Shown: positions 10,907 to 21,709 of the stretch, piece after piece
How positions within the stretch are numbered: the first letter of the stretch is position 1
Layout of the letters: every line of letters begins with the position of its first letter
DNA from: Ananas comosus
Lineage: Eukaryota > Streptophyta > Magnoliopsida > Poales > Bromeliaceae
Direction of reading: 5' to 3'
NCBI RefSeq assembly: GCF_001540865.1
Contig: NC_033637.1
Coordinates: 9,314,073 to 9,378,072, forward strand
Length of the DNA: 64,000 bases
The notes under the pieces: generated by a model
Seen by the model: the letters and a program-made list of their open reading frames with translations, nothing else
What the model was told of the DNA's origin: nothing
The model's database searches: none
Program-made: the position numbers and the translations under genes

Positions 10907-12196
10907 TGTAATATACCAGATTTTGGTAAAAAAAATAAAAATAAATAAAAAATAGTGTGGGATACTATTTTTATTAGATTTAGAGAAGTAAAACATAAGT
11001 CAGAATTGATTTGTGCTGAGATCGGAATGAAAACAGAAGATTTAGAATTTTCTGTTGGAAACGAGACAGATAAATTAGCAAAAAATGCACAGTCTCAGAA
11101 AATTATGAAAATCGGAGGATAAGTCAGAAATATTTTTATGAGATTAGATTTAAAGTTTCATATTTTTCTGACACCCGAAAGTTGAGAAATAAAATCCGAA
11201 AGTTATCTGATAAAGTTTACAGTTCGGTATAGTTTTCGGTGACCAAACAGGGTCGAAACTGAAAACTTTAAGTATATTCTTGTTCAGTACGTTAAACCGA
11301 ATATGACTGTCAAATTTGAGCTCAAACGGATACTCTGAGAGTTCCGGCGAAAGATATCAGATTTTAAGTTACCTGGAGTGAATAGTGTCGGGGTGTAATT
11401 AATTAAAGAAGCTAATTAGCTTCTTCTCCTCCATCAGCCGACCACCATGGCCGACACACCCACACACACGCACGCATGGATGGGGAAGAGAAACTCCCCT
11501 TTCTCTCTCTAAATATCTCTCTCATCTCTCTATATCTCTCTTTAAAAATTGGAGGGTTGGTAGAGATCGAGTCTGCGAACGCGTTGGAGGCGACGGATCG
11601 AGCTTTCGTACGCCCGTTGGAGCGGCGTGTTTTCGTTGCGGCGTTCACATTGGGGTAAGCTTTTGGGATTTGGTTTAATCCTTAGCTTTAAGTGCACTAA
11701 TCGCCTCTAATGAGCATTGATAGTATGTTGTTCCATTTAATTGGGATTATTTGGAGGTTAATTCATGTTAGGGCTCAAAAATGCTAATTTTGAAAATATG
11801 AGGGTTTGATCTAATTTGACCCTCCGTAAACCAAATTGCTAGGTAAACGAACGCGTTGGCGAAGACGGTTCGGCAATCCGACTAGCCGTTACAAAGTTGT
11901 TAAAGAAATGGACGTTTAGGCTTCGTTACCGCCTGGAGGGCCGAGGCGACGTCGTAAAATCATGGAAATGGATTTGAAGCACCGTGGCACATAACCGAAG
12001 ACCTTTAATTTTCGGATCGTGGATCGGAGGCCGTTCGGGTGGTCGCGCAAAAGATCGGGCCAAACCGGGTTACGGGTGCCGCGGGAGGCCGATTGCAAGT
12101 GTCGACAAGCAATCGGAAAGCGTTTTGAGGTGGGTTGTGCTCACCGAAGCGATTAGGTCGCTTTCCATGCTAAAGTGTAGTATGTTTACTATTGAT

Positions 12197-12305
12197 GCAT
12201 GATAAAGTATGCTATTTAAGAATGCATGATAAAGATTAAAGTATGCTATTTAAGAATGCATGATAAAGATTAAAGTATGCTATTTAAGAATGCATGATAA
12301 AGATA
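12197..12305 (+). repeat. 34-bp minisatellite in LTR L
   Basis: GCATGATAAAG recurs at 12197, 12223, 12257 and 12291. The last two intervals are 34 bp. Confidence 0.9.
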
Positions 12306-12569
12306 GATGTCAAGTGAATGCATGAGTTGATGTTAATTTACATGAGTATATTATAGAAATGCTAAACAGATGTCAAACGTAAGTATGAGATTTATACTAA
12401 CCGAGAATGCATGTGGTAAATGTTAATGAATGCATAAAATGCTAAGTGATGACTACCAATGGATGACAAAATATCCGCATAATGAACATAGATCGAGTGG
12501 CATTTGGAAATGGTAAAGTGGACACTAGAGTTAGTGTGGGACATCAAAGAATAAATGTGGTGTAAAGAA

Positions 12570-12710
12570 CAATGATAATGGCTAGAGGCAATGTAAAGTA
12601 ATGTGGCATAAAGAATAAGCAAAGTGTAAAGAATAATGATAATGGCTAGAGACAATGTAAAGTAATGTGGCATAAAGAACAAGCAAAGTGTAAAGAACAA
12701 TGATAATGGC
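12570..12710 (+). repeat. 64-bp tandem repeat in LTR L
   Basis: GATAATGGCTAGAGRCAATG and the following sequence repeat with a 64-bp period, a little over two units. A looser AATAAAGAATAAAG array lies at about 13280-13390. Confidence 0.85.
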
Positions 12711-14074
12711 TAAAGTTAGCAACCAATGTGACATAAAGAACACTAGAGTTAGTGTGTGGCAATAAAAGAACAAGTGTGGTATCAAGAATGATAATTACTA
12801 AAGTAATTGATAATTGTGGTATAAAGAATAATGATTGCTAGAGTTAGCAACTAATGTGATGTAAAGAACACTAGAGTTAGTGTAAAACCATGATCCAACT
12901 ACATATCCTTAGAGTTAAGGATTGATCATACTTGCTATGAGTTCCGTGCTCGAGGGCGGTCGCTCCCGTCGAGCGATGCGCTCCGGAGTTTTGCATCACG
13001 GGTTGGAGTAAACCCAAGGACGGTTCTTGCGGGTGAGTTCCTGCGATGATGGACTTAATGTGAAGCAAGTTAATGTGCCGAAACCTACGGGTTAGCCAAA
13101 AAGAATCATGAATTGGAAAGTGAATCTTGTATAAATTATGAATTGACTCAAAATCGAGTCGAATGGCATAGTTGGCTAAGGTAAATGTAACCTTAGGAAA
13201 GAGTGATAATTGAGAAAGACTTGTTAATATTATAAAGAATGGCAAATGTGTATGATGAGCCTAAGGCGCGAGTGCCCTTAGTAAAGAATAAAGAACAAAG
13301 AATAAAGTATAAAGAATAAATCATAAAGAATAAAGCATAAAGAATAAAAAATAAAGAATAAAAATTAAAGAATAAAGAATGGTTAATGATAAAGAATTGC
13401 ATATTCTAATGAAATGCTAATGGTAAAGAATGACTAAGAGTTGCATAATTTGCATATTTGTGAGGCATGAACATGTATTGCATGATGTTATATGTATATA
13501 TATCTGTTGGACTAACATGTTGCAGTGCCTCCTTTGGACCTGGTGGGTTGAGCTTTTCACTTGGGTGGCTGTACCCACTGACGACTATGGACAATAGTCT
13601 CACCCCCGTGTTGTTGTTTTTGGGGGTACAGGTTCACACGCGAGCGGCGCGGCGGCGCGAGGAAAGGGCGTAGCTCCGTAGTTAGCGCCCTACCACAGAG
13701 ACCAGATAGCAGCACCCTGAGTCGGCTTCTTAGGGGTATAAGAAAAGAAAAGAAAAGAATCGATGTTGTAATATTATGTTTAGAAATCGATTGTATATTT
13801 GGAAGTTGAGGATCAATGTAATGAAAAATGCGATGTAAAATGATGAGATGAATGATTGTAATAACATAGGATGTGTTATGTTGTTTGATACCTTCCTTAT
13901 GCAATCGTTGTTGAAAATTGTTCCTGTTTGGAACCTCTTGTACTTGTATTGATTGCGACGCCTTGAACGTACAGGGGAGACTCTGTCTGCGTGCAGGGGA
14001 AACCCTGTCCGTTCGGCGGTCTGTTGGCGTGCCCGAATCCGACCAAAGAGGTGGGCTCGGGGCGTGACAGGTCG

Positions 14075-15427
14075 TGGCGGCGATTTCATGGTAGACGCCG
14101 GTGGTGCACTTCGATTCTGAAATTGATGGTGTCTGCCGAACAATGAGAGATTCCAAGGCTAATCTTGCAAGAGGCACATTGGTCGCCTTATTGTGATTAC
14201 CCGGGCGGCACAAAGATGTATCAAGGATTGAAAATGCACTATTGGTGGCCTAGAATGAAGGGTGATGTTGGACGCTTCATGGCGAAATGCTTAGTATGCC
14301 AACAGGTGAAAGCGGAGCGTCGATTTCCAGCAAAAAAACTGCAAAGCCTACCAATCCCTGTTTGGAAATAGAAAGATGTGTCAATGGACTTCGTGGTCGG
14401 CTTGCCTCTTTCAACGAGCGGCCACGATGCAATTTGGGCAATTGTGGATCGTTTGACGAAGTCGGCTCACTTTTCGCTGATCCACACTACATGGGCAGGT
14501 GACAAATTGGCGCAGGTTTACCTCGACGAGATAGTGAGGTTGCACGGGGTGCCGAAGTCGATCGTGTCGGATCGCGACCCTTGATTCACCTCACACTTCT
14601 GGAAGAGCCTGCAGGAAGCCTTTGGCACACGGCTCGATTTCAGCACAGCATTTCATCCTCAGACAGATGGGCAAACAGAAAAGACCATTCAAACTCTAGA
14701 GGATATGTTGCGAGCGTCTGTCATCGACTATAAGGGAAATTGGTGTGATCATCTGCCGATGGCCGAGTTCGCCTACAACAATAGTTACCATGCTAGTGTA
14801 GAGATGGCACCGTTCGAGGCTCTTTATGGGCGAAAATGTCGATCTCCTATACACTGGAGTGATGTGAGTGAACATGCAGAGTTCGGCCCCGATGTTTTGC
14901 GAGAAGCGGAGGAGAAAGTCCGCCTTGCTCGCAAGAGACTGCTTACGGCGCAGTCAAGACAGAAAAGTTATGCAGATAGGCGCCGTCGAGACATAGAGTT
15001 CGCGGTGGGTGACCGCATGTTTCTGAAGGTTTCACCAATGCGGCGTGTGAAGCGATTTGGAGTACGGGGAAAGCTAAGTCCCTGGTACATTGGACCTTAT
15101 GAGATATTGGAGCGAGTAGGCACGGTGGCCTATCGGCTTGCCCTGCCGCCGAAGCTCGCCGATGTGCATAATGTATTCCACGTCTCCAATCTTCGCAAGT
15201 ACATCCATGACCCGAAGCACGCGATGTTATATGAACCGCCGGAACTTCAAGAAGACTTGAGCTATGAAGAGTTTTCGGTGATGATTATCGCCCGAGAAGT
15301 GCGAAAACTGCGAAATCGAGCAATTCCTTATGTTAAGATTCGGTGGAGCAATCACGATGATTGCGAGGCCACCTGGGAACTCGAGGATCTGATGAAAAAG
15401 CACTATCCTCATCTATTTGAGGGTTGA
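14075..15427 (+). pseudogene. Integrase and chromodomain of K
   Basis: The zinc-binding part (H..H then CLVCQQ) is followed by the catalytic core (Asp in SMDFVVGLP, Asp in IVSDRDP, Glu in the IQTLEDML helix), a [17 protein letters not shown]-type block, and a C-terminal chromodomain ([10 protein letters not shown], then ATWELEDLM). Such integrases insert cDNA, and chromodomains of this class bind modified histones to steer insertion. From about 14159 one frame runs to 15427 with stops after IPVWK (14369-14371) and after DRDP (14582-14584). A frameshift lies just upstream. It is non-functional as it stands. The chromodomain end is intact. Confidence 0.93.
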
Positions 15428-15480
15428 GGTAGAAGTTTAAGTTTGAGTTGAGAATTGGATTAGTTTCAAGGACGAAACTC

Positions 15481-15498
15481 CTTTTTAGGAATGGAGGA
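15481..15498 (+). other. Decayed polypurine tract of K
   Basis: Purine-rich ATGGAGGA precedes the LTR start. In B, J and G the same place reads TTTTAAGGGGTGGAGAA (or close) in element sense, so this copy has drifted. Confidence 0.6.
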
Positions 15499-15666
15499 TG
15501 TAAGAAAGTGAATTCTCGAAATCCGAGAGTTATACTTTGTCCAGAATCGACTAATTGTCGAGTGGTTATGCTTCGGAAAAGCTGAAGATGTCTAAAATCC
15601 AAAAAGTGCATTGGAGTTGGAGTCTACGAGAGTAAATAGTGCAAATCTGCACTTCTGCAGATTGAG

Positions 15667-15990
15667 CTCTCGGGGACCGGTCCCTGGTATGAGGGACCGG
15701 TTCTCGTAAGGTGGTGTGCGGCAGAAAACTCTGCGCGCATAAGTAATGCTCTCGAGGACCGGGTCCCTGGTAGGAGAGACCGGTCCCCGTAAGCAATGAG
15801 AAGTCCCTGTGGGGACCGGTCTCCCAGTGGAGGACCGGTTCCCGTAAGTGTCCTACGAGAGCATTACTCTCGGGGACCGGTGCCTGGCGGGAGGGACCGG
15901 TCCCCGTGTGTGTAGAAGCTGGCTAGGAGCTCCAGCCTGCAAGAGAATCTCTCGGGGACCGATCCTCCCGTAGAGGGACCGGTTCCCGTG
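15667..15990. repeat. U3 hairpin array of K LTR (GGGACCGGTCCC units)
   Basis: Five units, each an inverted pair of CGGGGACCGGTCCCT-like arms with a short loop, are repeated about every 80 bp. Each arm is itself a 12-bp palindrome in the best copies. Confidence 0.9.
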
Positions 15991-16069
15991 CGCGAAAACT
16001 GCCCAGGCAGAGCAGTTTGAGAAAGGCAAAGTGGAGGGGCTTGGCTGCAATTATGCCATTAGTAAGGGG

Positions 16070-16075
16070 TATAAA
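16070..16075 (+). promoter_or_regulatory. TATA box of K LTR
   Basis: GGGTATAAAGGG lies about 570 bp into the LTR, followed within 10-45 bp by a CT-rich pyrimidine patch. This fits the U3/R boundary. Confidence 0.6.
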
Positions 16076-18049
16076 GGGCAAATAACCCTCTCTCCCTCTC
16101 TCATTTCCCCTCCTCACCCATATTCTCTCCTTTTCTCTCTCTAGGAAAGAAGAAGGAGAGGAAGAAGAAGAGAAGAAGAAGAAGGAGAAGAAGAAGAAGG
16201 AGGAGAACTTGAAAGAGATCATCATCACCATCTTCTCCTCTTCCTCTTCCTTCCATTGGAGCTAGCCTAGAGGTGAGCTTCTCAACCCTAATGGTAGAAA
16301 CCTAGGGTTTTGGATTTCTAGCCTTATAAATAGGTCAAATGGACCCTAAGCATGATTAATAGATGATTTATGCTAGAATCTACAATTTTGAGGTAGTGGT
16401 TTAGCTATAAGGCAAACCTAGGGCTCCAAATTAGGGTTTTTGAAAATTTATGAGATTGATCTCATTTGAGGGCATCTAAACCTAATTGCTAGGTGTCTAA
16501 ACGCAGGGGCAAAGTCGGATTTACGATTCGTCGAGCCGGTGAAAAGATATCGGCAAAACAAGGCCGACCGAGCTTAGTTTAGCTTAGTTTCGACCTAGGA
16601 GGCCGAGACATTGTTGTAACGTTCGTTTGGAAGTGTTTCTAGAACCTCTACATCGACAAAAGGTGGGGGGTGTCATCCCGAAGCAATCGAACTCCTTATT
16701 ATGTCTTAGAACATATGAAATTTCATCTCTTGCATTTGCATTGTAGGATTGCATTGTAATACCTTTTCCTTATGCTTTCTAAATAATAACCTAGTGTGAG
16801 TTGAATACTTGATAAATTGGATTGGTAAGGATTGGGTCGGAACATTGAATCCTATAGTGCTAAAGGAAAGAAATGAACTCGATGATGATTAGTGATATAA
16901 CGAGTGGCATATAAATGATATGTGAACAAAACGAGTAACATCTAATGTAGTGTATTATGACACTAGTGGTACGTGAACATAGGGATAGGTGGATTCCCTA
17001 GTGAATGACTCGTGAACAAAGAACTTAGTATAGCTAAGCACTTATGCATGATTGTCGGAATAGTTGAGTTCCGAGAGAATTGTTGGCCCTAGTTCGAAAG
17101 GGTGTCCTCAAATGGAGATGATAGATCAAGCTCACGGTCTGTTATTGGGGTGGTATAGCCATCCGAGGTGGTATAGCCATCCATGTCGTCGAGTACTCCG
17201 GAGTGTCGGGCGATCAGGACAGAGTTGATGTCCGCAGACAATCCCGGGTTTGAGAGCGAGTTGAGTCTCCTTACCCAACGGAATGAAGATGTGAGTCGAG
17301 GACGACCCCAAGGGATTCGCCATGGATTGGGTAAATAAAAGAAAAAACCGTCGTTGAACATGGTTGTATTGGACATAGTAGCATGATAGTAAACCTTTAC
17401 TAAATGATGCAAGCATTCAAATCTCTGATTATGGGCATAGTAGCATAGCTTTCCTATTATGTCATTTACTGTTTTAGATATATATCTATCTATCTATCTG
17501 TTGTTACTTTGCCTACTTGGACCTAATGGGGAGATCGGCAGAGTCGGCGGCCGAGCCCACTGGGAACTATGGAAGATAGTTCTCACCCCACTTCATCACA
17601 AGGTCGAGTGCAGGCGCGCTGGGCGAGGATCGCGGCAAGGGCATCGCGCCCGAGCAGTAGTTACATTTCTAGCTTTCCTATGCATTAGAGTACCCTTTTG
17701 CATCTAGATGCTTTATATTTTGGAAGAGCTAAGTGTGTATTTGGAAATGACCATGTATTCATTTTGGGAAAATATGTAAATGTAATTGAAAGAGTGCTAT
17801 GTAATGTAATAGCTAGTAGATCTCTCTTTATTTCACTTGTATTACTTGTGGATTACTTGTTCTTTTTGTTGGCACCGGTTGTGCCCGTTGATTGTGTATG
17901 TATTGAATTTAATATCCTGGGTGAATTCTTGTACACAATCTTGTTGTTAAGCCTTGGTCGGACATGGGAGGTACTGTCCGTCCGGCGTCTGTTCGACGTG
18001 CCTGAACCAGACCAAATTGGTTGCCGTCCCGGGGTGTGACAGAAGCAAA

Positions 18050-18061
18050 TGGTATCAGAGC
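18050..18061 (+). other. Primer-binding site after K LTR
   Basis: TGGTATCAGAGC lies 8 nt after the LTR end and is complementary to the 3' end of initiator Met-tRNA. The leader motif GACCTAGGAGACC follows at 18096-18108. Confidence 0.93.
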
Positions 18062-18109
18062 AAGTTAAGAACAAGTAAAGAGAGAGTCTAGGATTGACCT
18101 AGGAGACCT

Positions 18110-18216
18110 TAGGTTGGAAAACCGAAGTTCGTGATGGGTCCTACATATGAAATTTCATATGAAATTTCAGATTTGCTAGGTTGGAAAACCTAGCAAATGG
18201 TATCAGATTTGCAACA
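18110..18216. other. Scrambled filler DNA at the K/C junction
   Basis: AGCAAATGGTATCAGA (from the K PBS region at 18045) and TAGGTTGGAAAAC (from 18110) recur at 18173-18210. Two palindromes (CATATGAAATTTCATATG, and one centred on GGTTGGAAAACC) and a repeated GGTCCTACATA are also present. This looks like templated insertion during end joining. Confidence 0.7.
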
Positions 18217-18362
18217 CCTTGCTCCCCTTAGGTCCTACATACCTCTATAAGCCATCCCAACGCATTCGGACTTTTCTGAAGCGTCCCGAAGCGAACAACT
18301 CCGCACTTTGGTCAATTCCAACTGAAGTTCGGATTCGCACATCGAGGATCCAATACCTTACA
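18217..18362 (-). mobile_element. 3' LTR stub of C
   Basis: Only the first 146 bp (element sense) remain, ending on the plus strand in AATACCTTACA next to the polypurine tract. The rest was lost at the filler junction. Confidence 0.75.
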
Positions 18363-18380
18363 TCCTCCCCTCCTTAAAAA
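18363..18380 (-). other. Polypurine tract of C
   Basis: In element sense it reads TTTTTAAGGAGGGGAGGA directly before the LTR start. It primes plus-strand DNA synthesis in this class. Confidence 0.8.
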
Positions 18381-18426
18381 GAGTTTCGTCCGCGAAACAT
18401 AATGCACTTAAACTTAAGCACATACC

Positions 18427-19795
18427 TCAATCCAAATCTTCGAAAAGATGAGGATGATACTTTCTCATCGCGTCCTCGAGCTCCCAAGTAGCTTTCCGAT
18501 CATCGTGATTGCTCCATTGGACTTTAACATACGGAATCTCACGGTTCCGTAGCTTCCTCACCTCATAAGCAATGATGAACACCGGGAATTCCTCATAAGT
18601 CATATCCTCTTGAAGCTTGGGCGGTTCAAACGAGAGAATATGCTTAGTATCGTGAACATACTTGTGGAGATTCGAAATGTGGAAGACGTTATGAACTCCC
18701 ACAGGCTTGGGCGGCAATGTAAGTCGATAAGCCACCACACCAATCCGTTCCAATATCTCATACTGTCCGATATAACGGGGACTTAGCTTTCCCCGAACCC
18801 CAAACTGCTTCACACCCCTCATGGGCGAAACCTTCAAGAAGACGCGGTCTCCAACTACGAACTCAAGATCCTGGCGGCGCTTCTTCGCATAACTCTTTTG
18901 CTTAGTCTGCGCCGTCAATAACCGTTGTCGAGCAAGGCGGACTTTCTCCTCCGCCTCTCGCAATACATCGGGGCCCAAAACCACCTGTTCGCCCACCTCG
19001 CTCCAATGTATAGGAGACCGGCATTTCCTCCCGTAGGGAGCTCCAAACGGCGCTATCTCTATACTAGCTTGATAACTATTGTTGTAGGCGAACTCGGCCA
19101 TTGCTAAGTGCTCATGCTACCCGCCCCGATAATCAATGACATACACTCGCAACATATCCTTCAATACTTGGATTGTTCTCTCTGATTGTCCGTCGGTTTG
19201 AGGATGAAACGCGGTGCTAAAATCGAGCCGTGTGCCAAGTGCTTCTTGCAAGCTTTTCCAAAAGTGTGATGTGAACCGGGGGGTCTCGATCCGACACGAT
19301 TGACTTCGAAACCCCGTGAAACCTCACCACTCCATCAAGATACACTTGCGCTAGCTTGCCTCCAGACCATATAGTATGGATCGGTAGAAAGTGCGCCGAC
19401 TTCGTCAAGCGATTCACCACTACCCAAATCGCATCGTGGCCACCAGACGACTGGGGCAAACTGACCACGAAATTCATAGTTATTATGTCCTCCCATTTCC
19501 AAACGGGAATCGGCAAACTTTGAAGTTTCCCCACTGAAAATCGGCGCTCCGCCTTGACCTGTTGACACACAAGGCATTGCGCCACATAGTGTCCAATATC
19601 CCTTTTTATCCCCGGCCACCAATAGTGCATTCTCAAATCTTCATACATTTTGGTGCCGCCCGGATGGACACTATAGGGAGACCGATGAGCCTCTCGCAAA
19701 ATCATCTTCCGGATTTCCTCGTTTTCTGGCACACTATCGGTTCCGATACCGAAGCGCTCCATCGGTGCCAATGCTGAAATCACCAATACGCCCAC
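18427..19795 (-). pseudogene. Integrase and chromodomain of C
   Basis: In element order: zinc-binding HHCC ([13 protein letters not shown]), core, GPY/F-type block, and a chromodomain ending HPHLFEDLD with a proper stop. The first catalytic Asp is Asn here (MNFVVSLP instead of MDFVVGLP). A one-base insertion in a G run near 19280 shifts the frame after SDRDP. A TAG stop lies near 19119 where a Trp would be expected. The last 225 codons (19101-18427) are open. The enzyme is dead at several levels. Confidence 0.92.
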
Positions 19796-19848
19796 CCTCG
19801 ATGTCGCGCCGCACCTTTTGGAGACTTGTATCCGCAGATTGCAAGTCC

Positions 19849-20280
19849 TTAATCCGCTCCAACAAGGTCGGTTGGACGACTAAGTGCCATAAGCATAACC
19901 GGAATCTCCGGTGCCACGACCTCAAGATCCAGTCGTCGCATTTCTTGCCACAGCGGCTCCTGATGCATGATCATCATCGTGAGGTTCTCCACTGATTTTC
20001 TGCTAAGCGCATCCGCCACCACATTGGCTTTCCCCGGGTGGTAAAGGATTGAAACATCATAGTCCTTTAACAGTTCCAACCACCTGCGCTGTCGCATGTT
20101 CAGTTCTTTCTGAGTAAACAAATACTTCAAACTTTTGTGGTCCGTATATAACTCGCAACGCGCTCCATAGAGATAGTGTCTCCACAACTTAAGTGCGAAG
20201 ACCGCCGCTGCCAACTCCAGGTCATGAATGGGATAGTTTTTCTCGTAGCCTTTCAACTGGCGGGATGCATAAGCAATCAT
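19849..20280 (-). pseudogene. RNase H of C
   Basis: Carries [38 protein letters not shown] and [11 protein letters not shown], the Glu and two Asp of the RNase H active site. The first Asp (VYSDASY) lies just upstream in the frame at 20290-20796, cut off by a TAG at 20287-20289. A frameshift near 19870 separates it from integrase. Confidence 0.9.
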
Positions 20281-20289
20281 TTTCCCGCA

Positions 20290-20933
20290 CTACATCAGAA
20301 CACACCCCAGACCCTGGTAGGACGCGTCACTATAAACCACAAAGTCTTCTCCTTGTACCAGTAGGGTGAGTATCGGAGTCGACGTCAACCTTTCTTTCAA
20401 CTCCTTGAAGCATCGGTCGGACTCGTCACCCCACACAAACTTAGTGCCCTTCTGAGTGAGACGGGTAAGCGGAACAACGATCTTCGAGAATCTCTCCACA
20501 AACCGCCTATAGTAGCCCGCCAAACCGACAAAACTACGAACTTCCGACACATTCGTCAGACGAGGCCAATCCTTGATCGCCTTCACTGTCCTCTGGTCAA
20601 CCGACACACCACCCTTGGAAATGACATGTCCCAAGAAGGCAACTTCACGATGCCAGAAGTCGCACTTCTTCAACTTTGCATATAAATTTTCCTTCCGTAG
20701 GACTTGTAGCACAATTCTCAAATGTTCCGCGTGCTTCTCATTGCTACGAGAATAGACCAAGATGTCGCCTATGAATACCACGACAAATTGATCCAAGTAA
20801 GCCCTGAAACATGGTTCATCAAATCCATGAATGCTGTCGGGGCATTTGTAAGCCCAAAAGGCATAACTGTGAACTCGTAGTGCCTGTACCGTGTCCGAAA
20901 CGCGGTCTTATGCACATCTTTCAGCTTGATCTT
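20290..20933 (-). pseudogene. Reverse transcriptase core of C
   Basis: Shows the palm region with PFGLTNAP, thumb residues ([14 protein letters not shown]) and the start of RNase H. The catalytic YxDD box reads FIGD, so the first of the two catalytic Asp is lost. A one-base deletion in a T run near 20805 shifts the frame. Upstream, codon 20934-20936 is TAG right after SGYH, as in elements B and G. Confidence 0.9.
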
Positions 20934-20936
20934 CAA

Positions 20937-21709
20937 CTAATGATAGCCCGACTGAAGATCAATCTTCGAGTAAACCCGCGACCCTTGCAACTGATCAAAC
21001 AAGCCATCGATATGAGGCAATGGGTACTTGTTCTTAATCGTGACTTTGTTAAGCTCACGATAGTCCACACAAAGACGGAACGATCCGTCCTTTTTCTTCA
21101 CAAACAGCACCGGGGCTCCCCAAGGTAATACACTCTGCTTCACAAACTCCTTGTCGAGTAGATCTTGCAATTGAGCCCTCAACTCCTTTAACTCGGCCAG
21201 CGCCATTCGATACGGAGCCTTCAAAATTGGCGTCGTCCCGAGAACTAAGTCGATTACAAACTCAATCTCCCGGTCCAGTGGCAATCCCGGTAACTCCACA
21301 GGAAACACATCCGAAAACTCCCTGACCACTAAGATATCCTCAAGCGCCAGAGTCTCCCTATTAAGCTCCACAACGGTCGCCAAATAAGCCGCGCAACCGC
21401 TGCTAACCAGTTTCCTTGCCCTCGACGCCGACACCGTCGTGACGAAGAGCGAACTCTTGCAAGCACAGTAAGTGAACTCTTCTTGTCCGGGCTCAAGGAA
21501 AGTTATAATCCGGCTCTTACAGTAGATAGTTGTATAGTACTTCGAGAGCCAATCCATGCCCAACACTAGATCGAAGTCCTTTAGCCGCTTAAGCACTAGT
21601 AGTCGCATCGGCATAATCCAGTCGCCTACTTGCACCGGACACGCCAAACATTCCTTTCTCATGACAAATGGATGCTCGGGGGCTTCCACCCGCCAAGTAC
21701 TCTTACTCA
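20937..21709 (-). pseudogene. Protease C-terminal part and RT fingers of C
   Basis: Contains the late protease block ([12 protein letters not shown]), the linker with [14 protein letters not shown], and the RT start ([18 protein letters not shown], then [14 protein letters not shown]). The frame is open from the B insertion point (21709) to the TAG at 20934-20936. The N-terminal protease half with its DTGA active site lies 24 kb away at 45520-45840. Confidence 0.92.

Larger units (their letters stand above)
10907..14069 (+). mobile_element. Solo LTR L (same family as J LTRs)
   Basis: A 3163-bp LTR from TGTAATATACCAG to GGGGCGTGACA with a perfect target duplication GGTCG (10902-10906 and 14070-14074), inserted in K's pol. 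No internal domain, so solo. It includes a GA/CT-rich start region (about 11500-11545), a GGGGTAAGC donor-like site near 11655, minisatellites (12197-12305, 12570-12710), a TTGCAG acceptor-like site at 13525, and the conserved stem-loop at 13568-13606 with arms GACTAT/ATAGTC. Confidence 0.93.
15499..18041 (+). mobile_element. LTR of element K
   Basis: 2543 bp from TGTAAGAAAGTG to GGGGTGTGACA. U3 holds five hairpin units (15667-15990). A TATAAA box at 16070-16075 precedes a CT-rich stretch (16081-16118). An AG|GTGAGC donor-like site lies near 16273. The conserved stem-loop is at 17549-17590 and the GGACA/TGTCC stem-loop is near 17963. A polypurine tract precedes it and a PBS follows it, so it serves as a 3' LTR on one side and a 5' LTR on the other. 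Confidence 0.92.
10330..18216 (+). mobile_element. Element K, truncated plus-strand chromovirus with 3' LTR and trailing PBS
   Basis: K keeps the RNase H end of pol (10330-10906), integrase plus chromodomain (14075-15427), a decayed polypurine tract (15481-15498) and an LTR (15499-18041). Its 5' LTR, gag, protease and most of RT are missing. Solo LTR L interrupts it. After its LTR comes a PBS and leader, as expected of a 5' LTR, and then filler DNA joined to element C. Confidence 0.85.

Noticed and set aside
13557..14213. 218-codon minus-strand ORF in LTR L
   Set aside because: It is antisense to the LTR, crosses the LTR end and the target duplication, and contains the non-coding stem-loop region.
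15667..15990. Candidate microRNA precursor cluster in the K hairpin array
   Set aside because: Repeated hairpins lie upstream of the presumed transcription start and vary in number; no mature-like strand can be argued.
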